Positions 21,467 through 33,349 of a DNA stretch of 64,000 bases are shown in pieces. Source of the DNA: Endomychus coccineus (taxonomy: Eukaryota > Arthropoda > Insecta > Coleoptera > Endomychidae). Location of the stretch: contig OY294068.1 in NCBI GenBank assembly GCA_958510875.1, positions 36,746,297 to 36,810,296 on the forward strand, given 5' to 3'. The notes below the pieces were generated by a model, which was given only the letters and a program-made list of their open reading frames with translations, did not search any database and was not told where the DNA came from. The translations under genes and the position numbers were made by a program. Position 1 is the first letter of the stretch. Each line of letters opens with the position of its first letter.

Positions 21467-22519
21467 CAGTGGCGGAACTTCAATTTTATGGCCCCCCCGC
21501 AAAATATTATTCGGGCCCCTACTACAAAAGAAACACAAATTTTTATAGATATTTTTATTAAAAAATAACAAAAAGCAACAAAATTGCATTATTAACAATT
21601 AAAAATTAACAAAAGAAAATATATTTAAAATTTAAAATCCTTCCTCCTGGATTTCAAATTTGCAAAATCTCTAACCACATCTTTTATTTCCATATTTGAA
21701 TTAAAAAATAAAGCTGAAAATATAACTTACCTACTTTCACAGTTCACACTTGATATTTATTTAATATTTTGTAACGAATTCGAGTTGAATGCAAATTTCA
21801 AAGTTACCCACACATTCACAAGATATAGGTATCTTAAAATTAACAAACTTAAAATCTAATAGAAAAGTAGAAGAGGTGGAGTTTACAAATTGGTAGGTTT
21901 TTATTGGTGACAGGAAGGAAGTGGTGGAAAACATGCTATTACTGAGGAATGTGTAAGAAGAAAGGTTCAAATACTTCAAATGGAAAAACCCGAATTGTCG
22001 ATGCGCCAAGAAATGGTCATAAATAACATCTGGAGAGGTATCATAAATAATAAATATTTGAGTTTGTATAGTGCTGAAAACATGAAACAAATGAACGTAC
22101 CTACCGGAGGGGTCGAGGCGGTGACGAGACGGTTGTAAAATTGGGAAGTACATACGTAATTAAATAATATAAAATAATATATAGTGGCGTTAATTAGCGA
22201 CGTAACACTGTCACTGATGAACCTACCCAAACAATTTTCGACAAGTGCTCTTTAGAGTGTCAGAGAGGGGCCTTTTTCTTTGTTTTCAGGCAGCCGAGTC
22301 AGTGCGTCAAAACAAAGTAATGACAAACAGATGTGGGAGGTTGCAATACTTGCTAAGGGTTTCAAAATGTTTTGTATTAGAATTGTTTTTTTTTGCGCTT
22401 GCTGGTAAAGTCGGTTATCAGTTTCGAGAATGTTTCACTCTTTTCATGATGCATTTGGGCCCCTATAGCTCTGGGCCCCCCCGCGTTGCGGGGTCCCGCG
22501 CATTGTAGTTCCGCCACTG
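21467..22519. mobile_element. Non-autonomous hAT-like element, 1053 bp
   Basis: TIR CAGTGGCGGAACT at 21467 and AGTTCCGCCACTG ending 22519. Both sides are flanked by the same 8-bp target duplication ACGGTATG (21459-21466 and 22520-22527). An 8-bp duplication with C-A-G-x-G-style ends is the hAT hallmark. Subterminal G/C-runs (GGCCCCCCCGC near 21490, GGGCCCCCCCGCG near 22474) occur on both sides. No hAT transposase domain is readable inside, so the element depends on another copy. Confidence 0.9.
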
Positions 22520-22527
22520 ACGGTATG

Positions 22528-23479
22528 GCATTCAATGTCGAGACCCGTTTTCTACTCAATTATTGATGAAGAGTTCCTTAATGTTTTCTAAACTTATTAT
22601 TGATGAGCAATATCCACAAATACGTTTCATAAAACATATCTAAAACATAGTTTGAAACTAGATATTGAAAATCTAAACCTATTCACCTAACCAGATTAAT
22701 TTCTATAGCATTTCAAGATGAAGGATTTAAGGAAGAGAAAATATGATTGGAAGAAAAATGTAGGAGGATGTAAGTAGCGGGCTATCAAACATTAAATCGA
22801 ATCTTTCTCTAAGAAAGACGGATTGGGTGATAAAATTCTCAACACTCCAACCTGTCGAACACAAAATTGTTATCCACTTAAAGAGAATATTCGTTCAGAA
22901 ATCGCTACTATAAAATATTAGCCAGATTGTTCTTTGTAACAGTCGACCTGGTATTTATTATTTCAGGTAGCGATAATAGCTCATCGACGTGTTAAATTGA
23001 ACTTATTCTTGGAACCTGCTCGGGTATCAAATATCTTAGTTGTTCTGCGTACCCTCAAGGTTCTTTCAAGCGGCCACCACTAGGTGTATAATTCAGCCCA
23101 CCTAGAAGCTGTTTCTGACTACGTTATCTTGCTCTCTTCCCAGAGAACGTCTCGTGTAATTATAAATTTATATATATTCAAGAGCTCATCCTGAAGTTCC
23201 TCCTGAGGGACATATTCTCTAACAGGTGATTGGAAATTACCAGTTAAACTCGTTAACTAAATTGAATGAAGAATATATATAGGATAAAAGTTAACATAGC
23301 TTGGTATATAACAAAACAACAATGATTATATACAGGTTCGGAAACTATTTGTCTTGGGTATGGTGGTTTCATGAGAGCGTGAAGAATAGCTTGTATTATG
23401 ATGAGAGAGCATTACAATATCAGGGCGGTCAGCTCAGGTCGTAGCACGTCAGTATCATACCAGCACCAGTCGGGAGAAT
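22528..23479. other. Unassigned spacer
   Basis: AT-rich unique-looking sequence; nothing I can support. Confidence 0.4.
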
Positions 23480-23509
23480 ATGCGAGTCGCAGTTAACGCC
23501 TTGGTTGTG
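23480..23509 (+). CDS. Possible short first exon (low confidence)
   Basis: ATGCGAGTCGCAGTTAACGC continues to GTTGTG and is followed at once by GTAAGAG, a near-consensus splice donor. It would encode MRVAVNALVV, the start of a signal peptide. Short first exons of this type are common in insect secreted-protein genes. The upstream sequence is relatively GC-rich, but I see no clear TATA box at the right distance. It could be coincidence. Confidence 0.25.
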
Positions 23510-26140
23510 GTAAGAGGAGGGGCGCACAGCAGTGCGTCTCTCTTGTTAATGTGGTACTATCATATCATTGCGTTCCTTGTTGCATGTTTAGATTTATGTC
23601 TATACCCCAGAAGAATTGTTTCCGATACTGTATATAAGAGTAGTCTCAAAATCTGTAATATAGGAATGATAATATGAATCTAAAGATTAATCCAGGTTTT
23701 TACAAAGTGGGATCCTAGTAGATGATTATCAATGTCGCTGGTTCTACCCCTTTCGCCAACGAGGGAGTAACTGCTTAGGTTCTCTTAAGAGAGTTGGACT
23801 CAGTGGGAACTGATTAGCACAAACAGTGATAAGTAAACTGAGTAGCTAAGTAGAATGTATATGACTTGAATTAATATATAGAACGGATTATTCCTCACGT
23901 AGTAAAAACCGGTTACACAAGAAAACTAGTTTACCGAAGGTGTAGGTGGTGAAGAATTCTCCTTTTTATGAAGTTCATTAGTTTTTATGGAACCATTGGA
24001 GTAGGGGCAATCACACGAGCAAAGCTCAGAAGATGTGTTCAGTTTAGAACATCGAAATAAAATACAAAGTTGAATGTAGGAGGATAATGATATCTAAGAG
24101 CAAAGCCAGATGAATGGAAAGCTTTGGAACATTATTCAGAATGAAATGTGAATATGTTGCGAAATTGTTTGAAACTAAAATTGTAAATAACAAATAAATC
24201 TAGATATGAGAACCCCAATTTCCTCATTCAGGAAATCTTACTTCCTTAGGGGTGAATATTCGATTGAACCGAATTCCTCCAAGGCAATTTCCATGTCTGG
24301 ATATTTCTCGTCCAGAATTACCTCATTAAGACACGAAACCCCAACGGATTCATATTCATATTTTGAGCCAGGTTTGGAGCTGTCACAATAACGATATATT
24401 TCGTGACCATATTTCCAGAGGCAACATCTTTTCAGTAGCCGTTCGCTGCTTCAATCGAACGGGACGTAAATAACTCATGAGAAAACCTAATGCAATATAA
24501 CGCAGCTTTGACGACTCGGAAAAGTGTAACCCTCTTATATCTGACGGACGAAGGGACAAATATTGCTTATTGGTAATCCGAGGGGTTCGGTTCACACTGA
24601 CCTTATCAGATTACATAAGAAGCCGCTCGGTCACAAGGAAAATTAACTTGGTATCTTTTTAAATCTCCCTTTATTCTGGGACGAGTAATACGTATTTCCT
24701 GCGGGATAACTCAACCAGATAAATTGTATCGTTAATCTGAGAGATGAAGGATAATGAATTGATACTACTCAGAGTTATCGTCCGGCTTAATGGAATTGGA
24801 AAAGGACCCAGTCACGTGTAGGCACAATACGTATTGCGGAGAAAGTTTTAGAAAGTCGAGCATAAGAATGATTTAACCTTGAATTGAATCAACATTAATT
24901 AATCGAATTATCTGAATAACACTGATCTGTCACAACTATTGCAGCTTAGAACTTATGTAGAATGAGTAGGTATACGAGGCAATAACTGGTTATTTCCCTC
25001 ACTATATTACGTTGAAGGAAACATTCTTTCAAAAAAAATAACAACAAAACCGCATCAGACTTTGGCTATCATCAGAATGGCCAAATGTACTACGAGGCAC
25101 TCGAGGCACGTGCTCATCAGGCCCCCTCAAATTAAGATCTTCACAAATTATGAGAAAAAATATTGTCACTGCTACAGGCAGCATTCCCTTGCGTATAAGC
25201 GTATGATACTGAGAAAAGTATTATAAAAAATTATGAATAAAATTAATATTGAGTTTGTAGATGTGATTATTATTCCGGCGATCATGAAATCTGAAATGGA
25301 TCGGTATTGGCAGAGCGTGAGATGAATTTTGGTGAATAGAGCTTCAATTATATCCACAAGTGGTAACCATTCTTAGTGACGAACACAGCAGAACTCCTAC
25401 AAGAGATTATTTTAGAGAGCAGCAAAGTAATATTGTATTCTCATCAATGCAAATTATCAGGCGAGATAAGATTTCATGAATGGTTTCAATAGCAATTGCT
25501 TCTTCACTTCTTTGGTGTGTTTTGAAACTGTAAATCTTCGAATTCTGGTAGCTGATGCTTACACCAACGAATTGAGGTTAGCAGAATCATGATGAGAAGT
25601 GAGGTGTTGTTTTGCTTCTTCTCCACTAGATCATCTAGAAACCCAAGCTGATCATATTCATCAACTTTCATCGTGAACTTAATTTTGTCATGAACATTTT
25701 TCAAATATTCTTTGAAAATCCGTTAAGGTTACTGTCTGCGAATTCATCATGCGAAGACATCGTCGTTCACTTCATGATTGCAGTTTGAAATTACAATGAA
25801 TAATTCACCTTGATAAATAATCTACAGAAATAGTACATTGTGTATTCATTAGTAGAAGCAATACATTTCCGGACGACAATGTAAATTGTAGCATCGAAGT
25901 CTGTGAATGTGCTTTTACTTCGAGGTACACATACTATTCTTTCTAAAATTGCAATCAACGTTATCGTGAATTAGGGAATTTTTATAAATGCAAAACAATC
26001 TTCGATTACAATCTTATTGCCTATGAACGCGTTTCCTTGACAATCACTGTCTGTTCATTGTTGTGAAAAAAGTCAGAGATTCACTACTTATTTCGGTTCA
26101 ATACCTACTTATTGCTAGAAAATATATAAAAATATTTAAA
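23510..26140. other. Unassigned 2.6-kb stretch
   Basis: Mostly AT-rich with ORFs of up to 70 codons that show no family. I found no inverted termini, RT or transposase motifs here. It may be intron or intergenic host sequence. Confidence 0.45.
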
Positions 26141-26503
26141 ATGGACAGTGACGATGAAGTCCAGGTGTGCAGGACACCCCCAGAGTTAGTTGATGCTGCT
26201 GAAAATGTCATCTCAAATTTATTGCCAATTAAATCCAAGGCGCTAAATATGAATACGCTTACAAACGTTTTATGAATTATTACCAAGAAAACAAGACGAC
26301 CTCCCGATCTCAGAATGTCATGATTGCATACTACCTATTAATCTACGAAGTTGAAGGCATCTGTTATGGTCAAATTACTCCATCCTGAGAGCTACACCTC
26401 TTAGTACAAAAGAAAATATTGATAGTATAAAATGTTCGAATTTACTTGCTCTCCTGAAACGTCAAAGTAATAACTATAAGCCAAAGAAGTCAAAAGTTTA
26501 GTT
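26141..26503 (+). pseudogene. Tyrosine-recombinase (Crypton-like) N-terminal remnant
   Basis: ATG at 26141 opens MDSDDEVQVCRTPPELVDAA then ENVISNLLPIKSK. After a one-base frameshift it continues YEYAYKRFMNYYQENKTTSR and QNVMIAYYL. Further frameshifted pieces give LLALLKRQSNNYKPKKSKV near 26440-26500. The order K-S-x-x-x-Y-E-x-x-Y-x-x-F, then N-V-x-x-A-Y, then L-K-R-Q, is what I know from the core-binding domain of Crypton-like tyrosine recombinases that are numerous in insect genomes. The catalytic R-H-R-Y half is absent, so no active recombinase is encoded. A first exon of a decayed multi-exon copy is an alternative. Confidence 0.6.
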
Positions 26504-27797
26504 ATATGTACACTTTGAAACGTTCATTAATCAAGCACGCGATTAATAAGGTACGTTTAGAATATAATAATTTCAAAATTACCTAGATAGATATCATGTA
26601 GTGTTTAGTTTTCAGGTTGCCTTAGAGTGACAACTTTTCAGGTAGAGTTCAGCCTATGTTGAATAATTGTACAAACTTCAACATAACTATAAATATACAA
26701 AAATAGTTATAATAAACGTTTCATATGTGTAATATATTCGATAAATGTTCTTAATGTGAGTTGGTTGTTTGCGTGTATTTATTTACTGTCTGAAATGTAT
26801 ATAAAAAACCGGTAGGGACCGATTTTGACGGCCTGAGTAGACAAAAATTATCCCTAACCATTTTCGGTCCGGGAAAGTACGCTGAGACTGAGATACTAGA
26901 TTAGCATATTTTGGGATCTGAAGTTGCTCCGAGAAAGTAGGCATTCTTGAGCGATTTCAGGCTTCATAGATGATGCCTTACAATGGTAAAACATAGGTAG
27001 TTATCTATTATTATCAATGAGCAAGCCAGTTGATTATTATTGACTTATTTAAATATTATGACATGAGGACTTCAGTGAGATCATATTGACAGAAAGAAAC
27101 ATGGATGTATCGTCTGTCTAAAGCTAAATAGATTCAAAAGTTCTGTTTTGTTTCATACGCTCATTCATTGAAGACGTGTGTGTAACCATTCGCCGGCCCT
27201 ACTGTACTTCATGGTCAGAATGAGCAGAAGCATCTTCTACAATTTGAATGTTCTGTTAACAATTTTTAGACGTTCAAGTTGCAGTAGTTTTTCTGAGATT
27301 AAAACAGATTAAATTGATGCTGCACAGCTTAGCTTATGTCAAAGTTTAAATTTTGAATTAACTAAATGAATTAACTTCTGAGATGTAAGAGAAGAATGTT
27401 CATCTTTGTGTACAGAGAGTTCGCGTTAATAGAGAAATATAACGTAACAATGTCGTGACTAAAACAATTAACACAAAAGGATGAATATAATTTTCATCAC
27501 AATGGAAAATTTCAACAGTTAAGGAGATAACCATCTCGTGACGTGCTTTATTCAAATATATAATATCATTTCAAGCTTCATCCGAAACAGTTAATTTTCT
27601 ACTGTGCATTCGTTACCTTCACAACGGACAATGGTTGCGTACATCTGTTACTAGAATAATTATGTAAACAAAGAATATAAGCAATTAATCCTGATAATTG
27701 TTCCATTCCTCATTCAACGCAATCTAGATAACTTAATACTGAATAACAACCGGAAGAACTCGCCAATCATTCAGTTTTATTTCAGATCTATATTTGG
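26504..27797. other. Unassigned spacer
   Basis: AT-rich; no features supported. Confidence 0.45.
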
Positions 27798-28411
27798 ATG
27801 CTTGTCTTGGAGTGCAGGGAAACTCTGGCCGAATTAGCCAGAAGGAACAAATTTCAGCTAATGTGGGGACCCGCACACTCTGGCGTGAAGGCAAAAGGAG
27901 TGGCCGGTGAACTGTTCAAACGAGGTTCCTTGAGTGCCCCTGGCCCCGATTCAACAATGGAATTTCATCGACCATCAGACTCTACGCCCTCAATGAGCTA
28001 CTGAATAGATTGTGGCTCTCGGGCTGGCGTGATGCCCCCGGCATGAGGCAAGCGCAGCTCCACATTAGTGAGTTTTTGCCTAAACTCTCCAAAACCCCTT
28101 CTCTATATGAGCGTAAGAGGCCTGAGACTGGTGACTGGACTCCTCACAGGACACTGTCATCTGGATGAACATCTCCACACAATGGGCATTGTTGAAGACC
28201 CAGCTTGTAGTAGAATGTCCAGCACTGGCTTATCTTAGGCTAGCACTCATATGCCACTTGAAGCCATAAGAAATATCAGTTCATGCAAAATCTTAGCCTT
28301 CGGCACTGCCTCAGACCAGCTGGACTGATATTTTGTATCAAGGGGCGTACAATGAACCCTGTCAAGAGAAGTGCTCTGGACTTCGTCGCCCTATCTTTGA
28401 TTGATTGATTG
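27798..28411 (+). pseudogene. RNase H-bearing non-LTR retrotransposon, 3' fragment
   Basis: RLVLECRETL-type sequence (LVLECRETLAELARRNKFQL) followed by a degraded W-V-P-G-H-S-G motif (MWGPAHSGVKAKGVAGELFK) is the end of an RNase H domain. The downstream C-terminal zinc-knuckle region (from about 28115, with RPETGDWT-like and ILAFGTA-like blocks in changing frames) matches 52200-52470. The 3' end is a (GATT)n-like tail at about 28395-28411. The start coincides with the same sequence as 51968, so this is a strongly 5'-truncated relative of the copy at 50458-52548. Confidence 0.72.
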
Positions 28412-28822
28412 AATGTCCTGGTTCATGAATCTCTGGCCACATTTAGCCAAATTTGAAATGATTGAAACATATTACTTGAGTTTGTTTCTTACTCTAAACT
28501 TTTTGTTGGAATTTATTGGTTTTCTATGTTAATTTTACCACTGACTCACATCAACGTAATTATCATTTTCAGAAAAATTTATGAAATTTTCCGTCACCAG
28601 AGAATAATAGAAGTATTGATACAATAGGTTTGGCATTCTTATGTACCATTAGTGGTGAATATTACTCTCCACATTCACCACGCCAAGAAGACCTCTCTAG
28701 ATCTTACATCGATTGAACTCGTTTTAAGAACACAATCATGGGAGTGGTTTTAACATTGAACTTAATAGAGCGGCTGAAGATGACTTGTCTTGTTACAGAC
28801 ATGCACATAAGATGAAACCATA

Positions 28823-29436
28823 GACCTATTATCCTAAGGAGACGAAACATCTCATTTATAAAACTCCTTTTGACTTGTCGCAATGATTACATGAAGTATG
28901 ACAAGGAAAACCAACGGAACTCTTCGTCGTCGAGTCTAATTACTCCTTATTGGCAACGCTGTAACTATGATTGAAAACTTGGTACCACTTGTAAGGCAAC
29001 ACCGCTTCGAAATGGCTACGAGAAATACGGAAGCTGTCAAATTGAGTAGTACAGAACAAAGTCCCAATCCATAAAAGGTGCGCGGCGTTGTCGCTTCTGA
29101 ACAAATGATGCAATGGAATGAAATAGTTCTATATTCAAAAATTTAAGTATTCTATAATTCGATTGTATATTCCAGGTTACCATAAATTATGGAATATTTT
29201 TCAGATAAAACGACATTTCAACAGTATTGCTTCTGATATAACCAATAAATAATAATGCTATGGACGTTTTTATAGTAATTTGAAATCTCAATTCGGCACA
29301 CAGAACAACTAATCTGGCAACATCACATTCCATATGGCCATACTTGTAATATACAGCGATCTGAGTGGCCCGAAATTTTCACAATGTCTGATCGTGTTTA
29401 AATGTAAACAATTCTGTCTCCTTAGGATAATAGGTT
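28823..29436. mobile_element. MITE, 614 bp, TA-flanked
   Basis: Left end GACCTATTATCCTAAGGAG; the right end is its reverse complement (CTCCTTAGGATAATAGG), differing only in the terminal base or so. TA occurs at 28821-28822 and 29437-29438. TIR length about 21 bp. No coding capacity. Confidence 0.7.
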
Positions 29437-29689
29437 TATGGATGAAACACTTAACAATATAATATCAAAACTATTTATCGACTTCATAAAAGAATATAGT
29501 AATTGTTCTTATTCTCATATATACATATACAATTCGGACACATATACTGGAAATAGTGAATATTAAGAATTAATTGGAACAATCGATATTCATTTCGAAA
29601 ATGAGGAAGTTGCTGAATTTTTGTTCTGGACACGCTACAAGCGAGTAGTATGACAAGTATACATCTAACCTAACTAACCTAACCTAAAA

Positions 29690-30557
29690 AAGCATGATAT
29701 AAATGTTGCGCATAAGCCTACTAACTGTTTTGGTGAAATACCTAAAGATAAACAATTCCACACAGCATAGTAATTAAATTGTTTAGATTGCGATGGTAGT
29801 TATACAGGAATCTCTGAACAATATATTCAAAAAAGAATGTAATGCCATAAGTATAGTACAGAAACAAAAACTTAGAAATTTCCACTGTCCTTGCCTAGCA
29901 TTGTTTCGATTATAATCATGAATTTAATTACAAAAATGTAGATATTTCAACTGAAGAAACCAATTATTATGGAAGATCTATTCTGGAGACGATTCACATA
30001 AAACGTGACTCCGAGTCTGTAGTCATAGAGCTGACGTTCAATCATTAAATCAGATTTATACTAATTTTATTAATTGGAGCCCTTGAACATTCCTACTTGC
30101 GTCTTTATAATGTTGAAAGTATATTTTAGGTAGAATGCTCAAATAGCAATATTACTGATAAGGTCTGACAATCTTTTTCCTCAACCTCGAAAATCTTCAA
30201 CATGTGGTTCGGAAGTGGATACTTGCTTTATATTTTTTGGTTTCAGTCGTATTTCAAACGGTGCTTTGATATGACTTCGAATTTTATAAGAAAATTAATG
30301 AGCAGTGGATTTTGGATTCATATACTAAAAACATTGAGGTGTTGAATTTCTATTACTCCTGGTTCTGTTCGTTTCGGTGGCGTGGACATTTCTAGTAGGA
30401 ATAGGTACGATAAGGACGCTCTGTGATGATACGATTAGTTTTAAGAAATACCGTCTTAGACATTGATACGCCTTCTGATGATGGTCATGAGAGCGAAACG
30501 TACGTGAAAATGAAAATAATAAGTGTTGGTGTGACCTGTTTCCCGAGAGTTTATATA
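29690..30557 (+). pseudogene. Penelope-like element: GIY-YIG remnant and 3' region
   Basis: Second copy of the element at 5736-6715. LNCLDCDGSYTGISEQYIQK-like reading at about 29775-29840, then QKQKLRNFH and a Glu-containing ILETIHIKRD block, with the C-x2-C and Y-x-G signatures of the nuclease. From about 30061 the 3' region runs to GTGACCTGTTTCCCGAGAG, where fold-back B is inserted; it resumes at 31477 with ATTCATACCTGGGTCAAGAA. It lacks the 175-bp insertion of the other copy and is useful as its empty-site control. Confidence 0.72.
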
Positions 30558-31476
30558 CAGGATGTCCCAGGTTTCAGAAGCAGAACTTTAGCAGTCGATA
30601 GAAAATTTGATTTTGAGAAAAAAAGTTCTCATTGACATATATGCCCAGACGCTTAATTTTTGATTTGTTGAAATTGAAAAAAAAATTACGTTTTTTGCGA
30701 GTATCTCCGGAACCGTTCATCGTACAGAAAATAGCTTTCGCGGGCATTTTCCACTCATCGTAAGCTATGTTTTGTGTGATGAAAATTGTTTTTTTAGTCA
30801 TAATTGGTGAAGATTCTGAAGGAGTAGTTGGTGTTTTTCTCCCTAACTTCTACCCCACTGGAAAAAGTACGGTTTTGAATTATTCATTTGAACCGCCAAT
30901 GTTTTCTTCACAAAAAAGTACTCTTGGTCATAAGCTCTAAAGTTGACCGTTTTTGAGAAAAATCAACTTTTATGTTGAGAAACATGGTCAATTCTTACTA
31001 ATTAAACAAAATTTATTCAAACGTTAGAACAAGTAACAAAACCAAAAAACTTACTATGTTTTTCAACATAAAAGTTAATTTTTCTCGAAAACGGTCATCT
31101 TTAGAGCTCATGACCAACACGGTCTTTTTTGTGTAGAAAACATTGGTGGTTCAAATGAGTGTCTCAAAACCATACTTTCTCCAGTGGCGTAGAAGTTGGG
31201 GAGAAAAACACCCACTACCCCTCCAAAATCTTCACCAATCGTGACTGAAAAAAAATTTTTTCATCGCACAGAACATAACTTACTATGATTGGAAAATGCT
31301 CGCAAAAGCTGTTTTCTGTATGATAAACGGTTCCGGAGATATTTGCAAAAAACTAATTTTTTTTTCAATCTCAAGAACTAAGCGTCTGTGCATATATGTT
31401 AATGGGAACTTTTTTTCTCAAAACCAAATTTTCTATCGACTGTTGAAGTTCTGCTACTAAAACCTGGGACACCCTG
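30558..31476. mobile_element. Fold-back element B, 919 bp, TA target
   Basis: Starts CAGGATGTCCCAGGTTTCAG and ends CCTGGGACACCCTG, with TA at 30556-30557 and 31477-31478. Like element A, nearly the whole length is an inverted repeat around a central loop (about 31005-31060), but the loop (AGAACAAGTAACAAAACC) is in the opposite orientation to that of A. The outer 60-100 bp differ from A. No transposase. Confidence 0.85.
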
Positions 31477-31499
31477 TATAATTCATACCTGGGTCAAGA

Positions 31500-31940
31500 A
31501 TCGTTATTAATCTAACCTATCCTTACACGGCACACATTCTCATAGAACGATCAATCACATGATCAATGTGGTGTTTTTTAGCTTGTAGTCAAACAGGACA
31601 CCAAGATACATAAGTCTAACCCTGGACTGCCTCCAATGAATAATTAACTAAATTTCAGAGCGAAAGATGTAAGCCCGGATTCACCAATGCTAAGATCCAC
31701 AGAAATTAATCATCATGTATGAGACGAGGTCAAATACTGCAGGATATCCCAGTAAGAGTGATCCTACAATGCATAAAAACGAAGGAGAGATTATTGATAA
31801 AAAGTAGGAAGAGAAGAGACCCAAAATGAAACCCCTGGAGCACCCCTGAAGCAACAGCACGTTCACTCGACAGATAATCTTTTTTCCCTGTATGATGTGA
31901 TCGAGCTTGCCATAACACATTATCATGTCTCCTCTATTCT
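31500..31940 (-). pseudogene. Non-LTR RT palm fragment
   Basis: Minus-strand reading ASGVLQGFHFGSLLFLLFIN then NLSFVF is the G-V-P-Q-G-S-x-L-G-P-L-L-F-L-x-I-N-D-L block. A further frameshifted YLGVLFDYKLKNT (about 31590) is the R-D-L-G-V-x-F-D block. The YADD motif is missing and stops are present. Only this RT portion remains. Confidence 0.7.
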
Positions 31941-33033
31941 ACAGAAGTATACTCAGCTATTTTGAATAGAAATGAGTGAAAATATGAGCAATAAGTGACA
32001 TAAATGATTGGAATGTTTATTTGACTGTTGCCATGAATTTATTTATTTCATAGTAGACTCGAAGCTATTGGAATCAAGTCTGTTTTTGTTGGTGCCAATC
32101 GACATAGTTTATGAAGATATAGATTATCATCATTTCATTGTGTTCATCCGTTACTCAAGAGAACAAGGATTTCATATTATCCTCGGTCTTCATGAGAATG
32201 CGAAGTCATTCCGAGAGTTTGTGAAGAGACGACTGAAATCTCACCGACCTCACTATTTCTAAAGTAGGTGAATAATAGCTATCACTAGATCAGCAACAAG
32301 AGCTCTATTTCCTAAAAATCTCGAGAAATCTGCATATCTGATTCCCGAGGCTATTTGTCACCGGCAGAATTGTGTTGGTGTCGGAACTTGAAATGTGACC
32401 AGAGAAAAAGAAAGAGTCGGCAATATCCGAAGCTACGAGACCCTATTTAAATGGAAATGATGGCCTACATCCGCAACCATTTACATCCTGTTATATCACT
32501 TGCGACAATATGAATATTGCTGTATTGATTATATGAACTTATGCATCTAATTCATTCTCAACCTTCCTTTGTTGAACTGATTTGTCAAATGATGTATTCA
32601 ATGGAAAACATATCATGATCTGAATACTAAGACAGCTTTCTAGTTTATTGCACTGTACCCAATGAAGAATTAACGAAACAATCCGGACATTTTCACATGA
32701 GCCTAGTTCCAGTTTCAATGTAATTTCATCGGAACTAAACATTATGTTAATTTATGTATTATCTACTGGGATACCAGTTTGATTCATCACTGGCATATGA
32801 TCGATAGATATCAACTAATATTGATTCATCCATTCATTCCTCTGAGATCAGAAAATCGATCACATCTGGAACTGAAGAAATAATGAATACTATTAATTAG
32901 ATGACGGAAGTAGATAATCCTAAGCAAGTGAAAGTTGTTGCAGAAGAAGAAGAATTACTCAATATGAGAAATGCATTTTTGATTAAAAAAAAATCAACCG
33001 ATGATTTACAAATTTTGTAAAAATGTATTTTGC
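31941..33033. other. Unassigned spacer
   Basis: AT-rich. An 84-codon plus-strand ORF (32008-32262, IVDSKLLESSLFLLVPIDIV) has no family I recognise. Just before 33034 there may be faint upstream RT sequence. Confidence 0.4.
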
Positions 33034-33349
33034 TCAATGATTTGCCAAATATTCACAACTCAACAAAAAAATGTTTCGTCTTTGTCCCCAAAACTTTTCT
33101 ATGTCATTGAATCTGTTTCAGATGCTCTAACAGTTCAAAAAGAGTTAACAGAACTTTTTATATGGTGCAACGAAAATGGGATGAAGCTTAATGTTGATAA
33201 ATGCTTTGTAAACAGGTTTTATGGAACCAATAGTTTTGAGGATTCCGATTATCATATCAATAACAATATCTTCGCTAGTAAGACAGAAATGAGGGATCTT
33301 GGTGTTATTATGGACAGAACGCTTACTTTTAATGCAAATTTTGATTATA

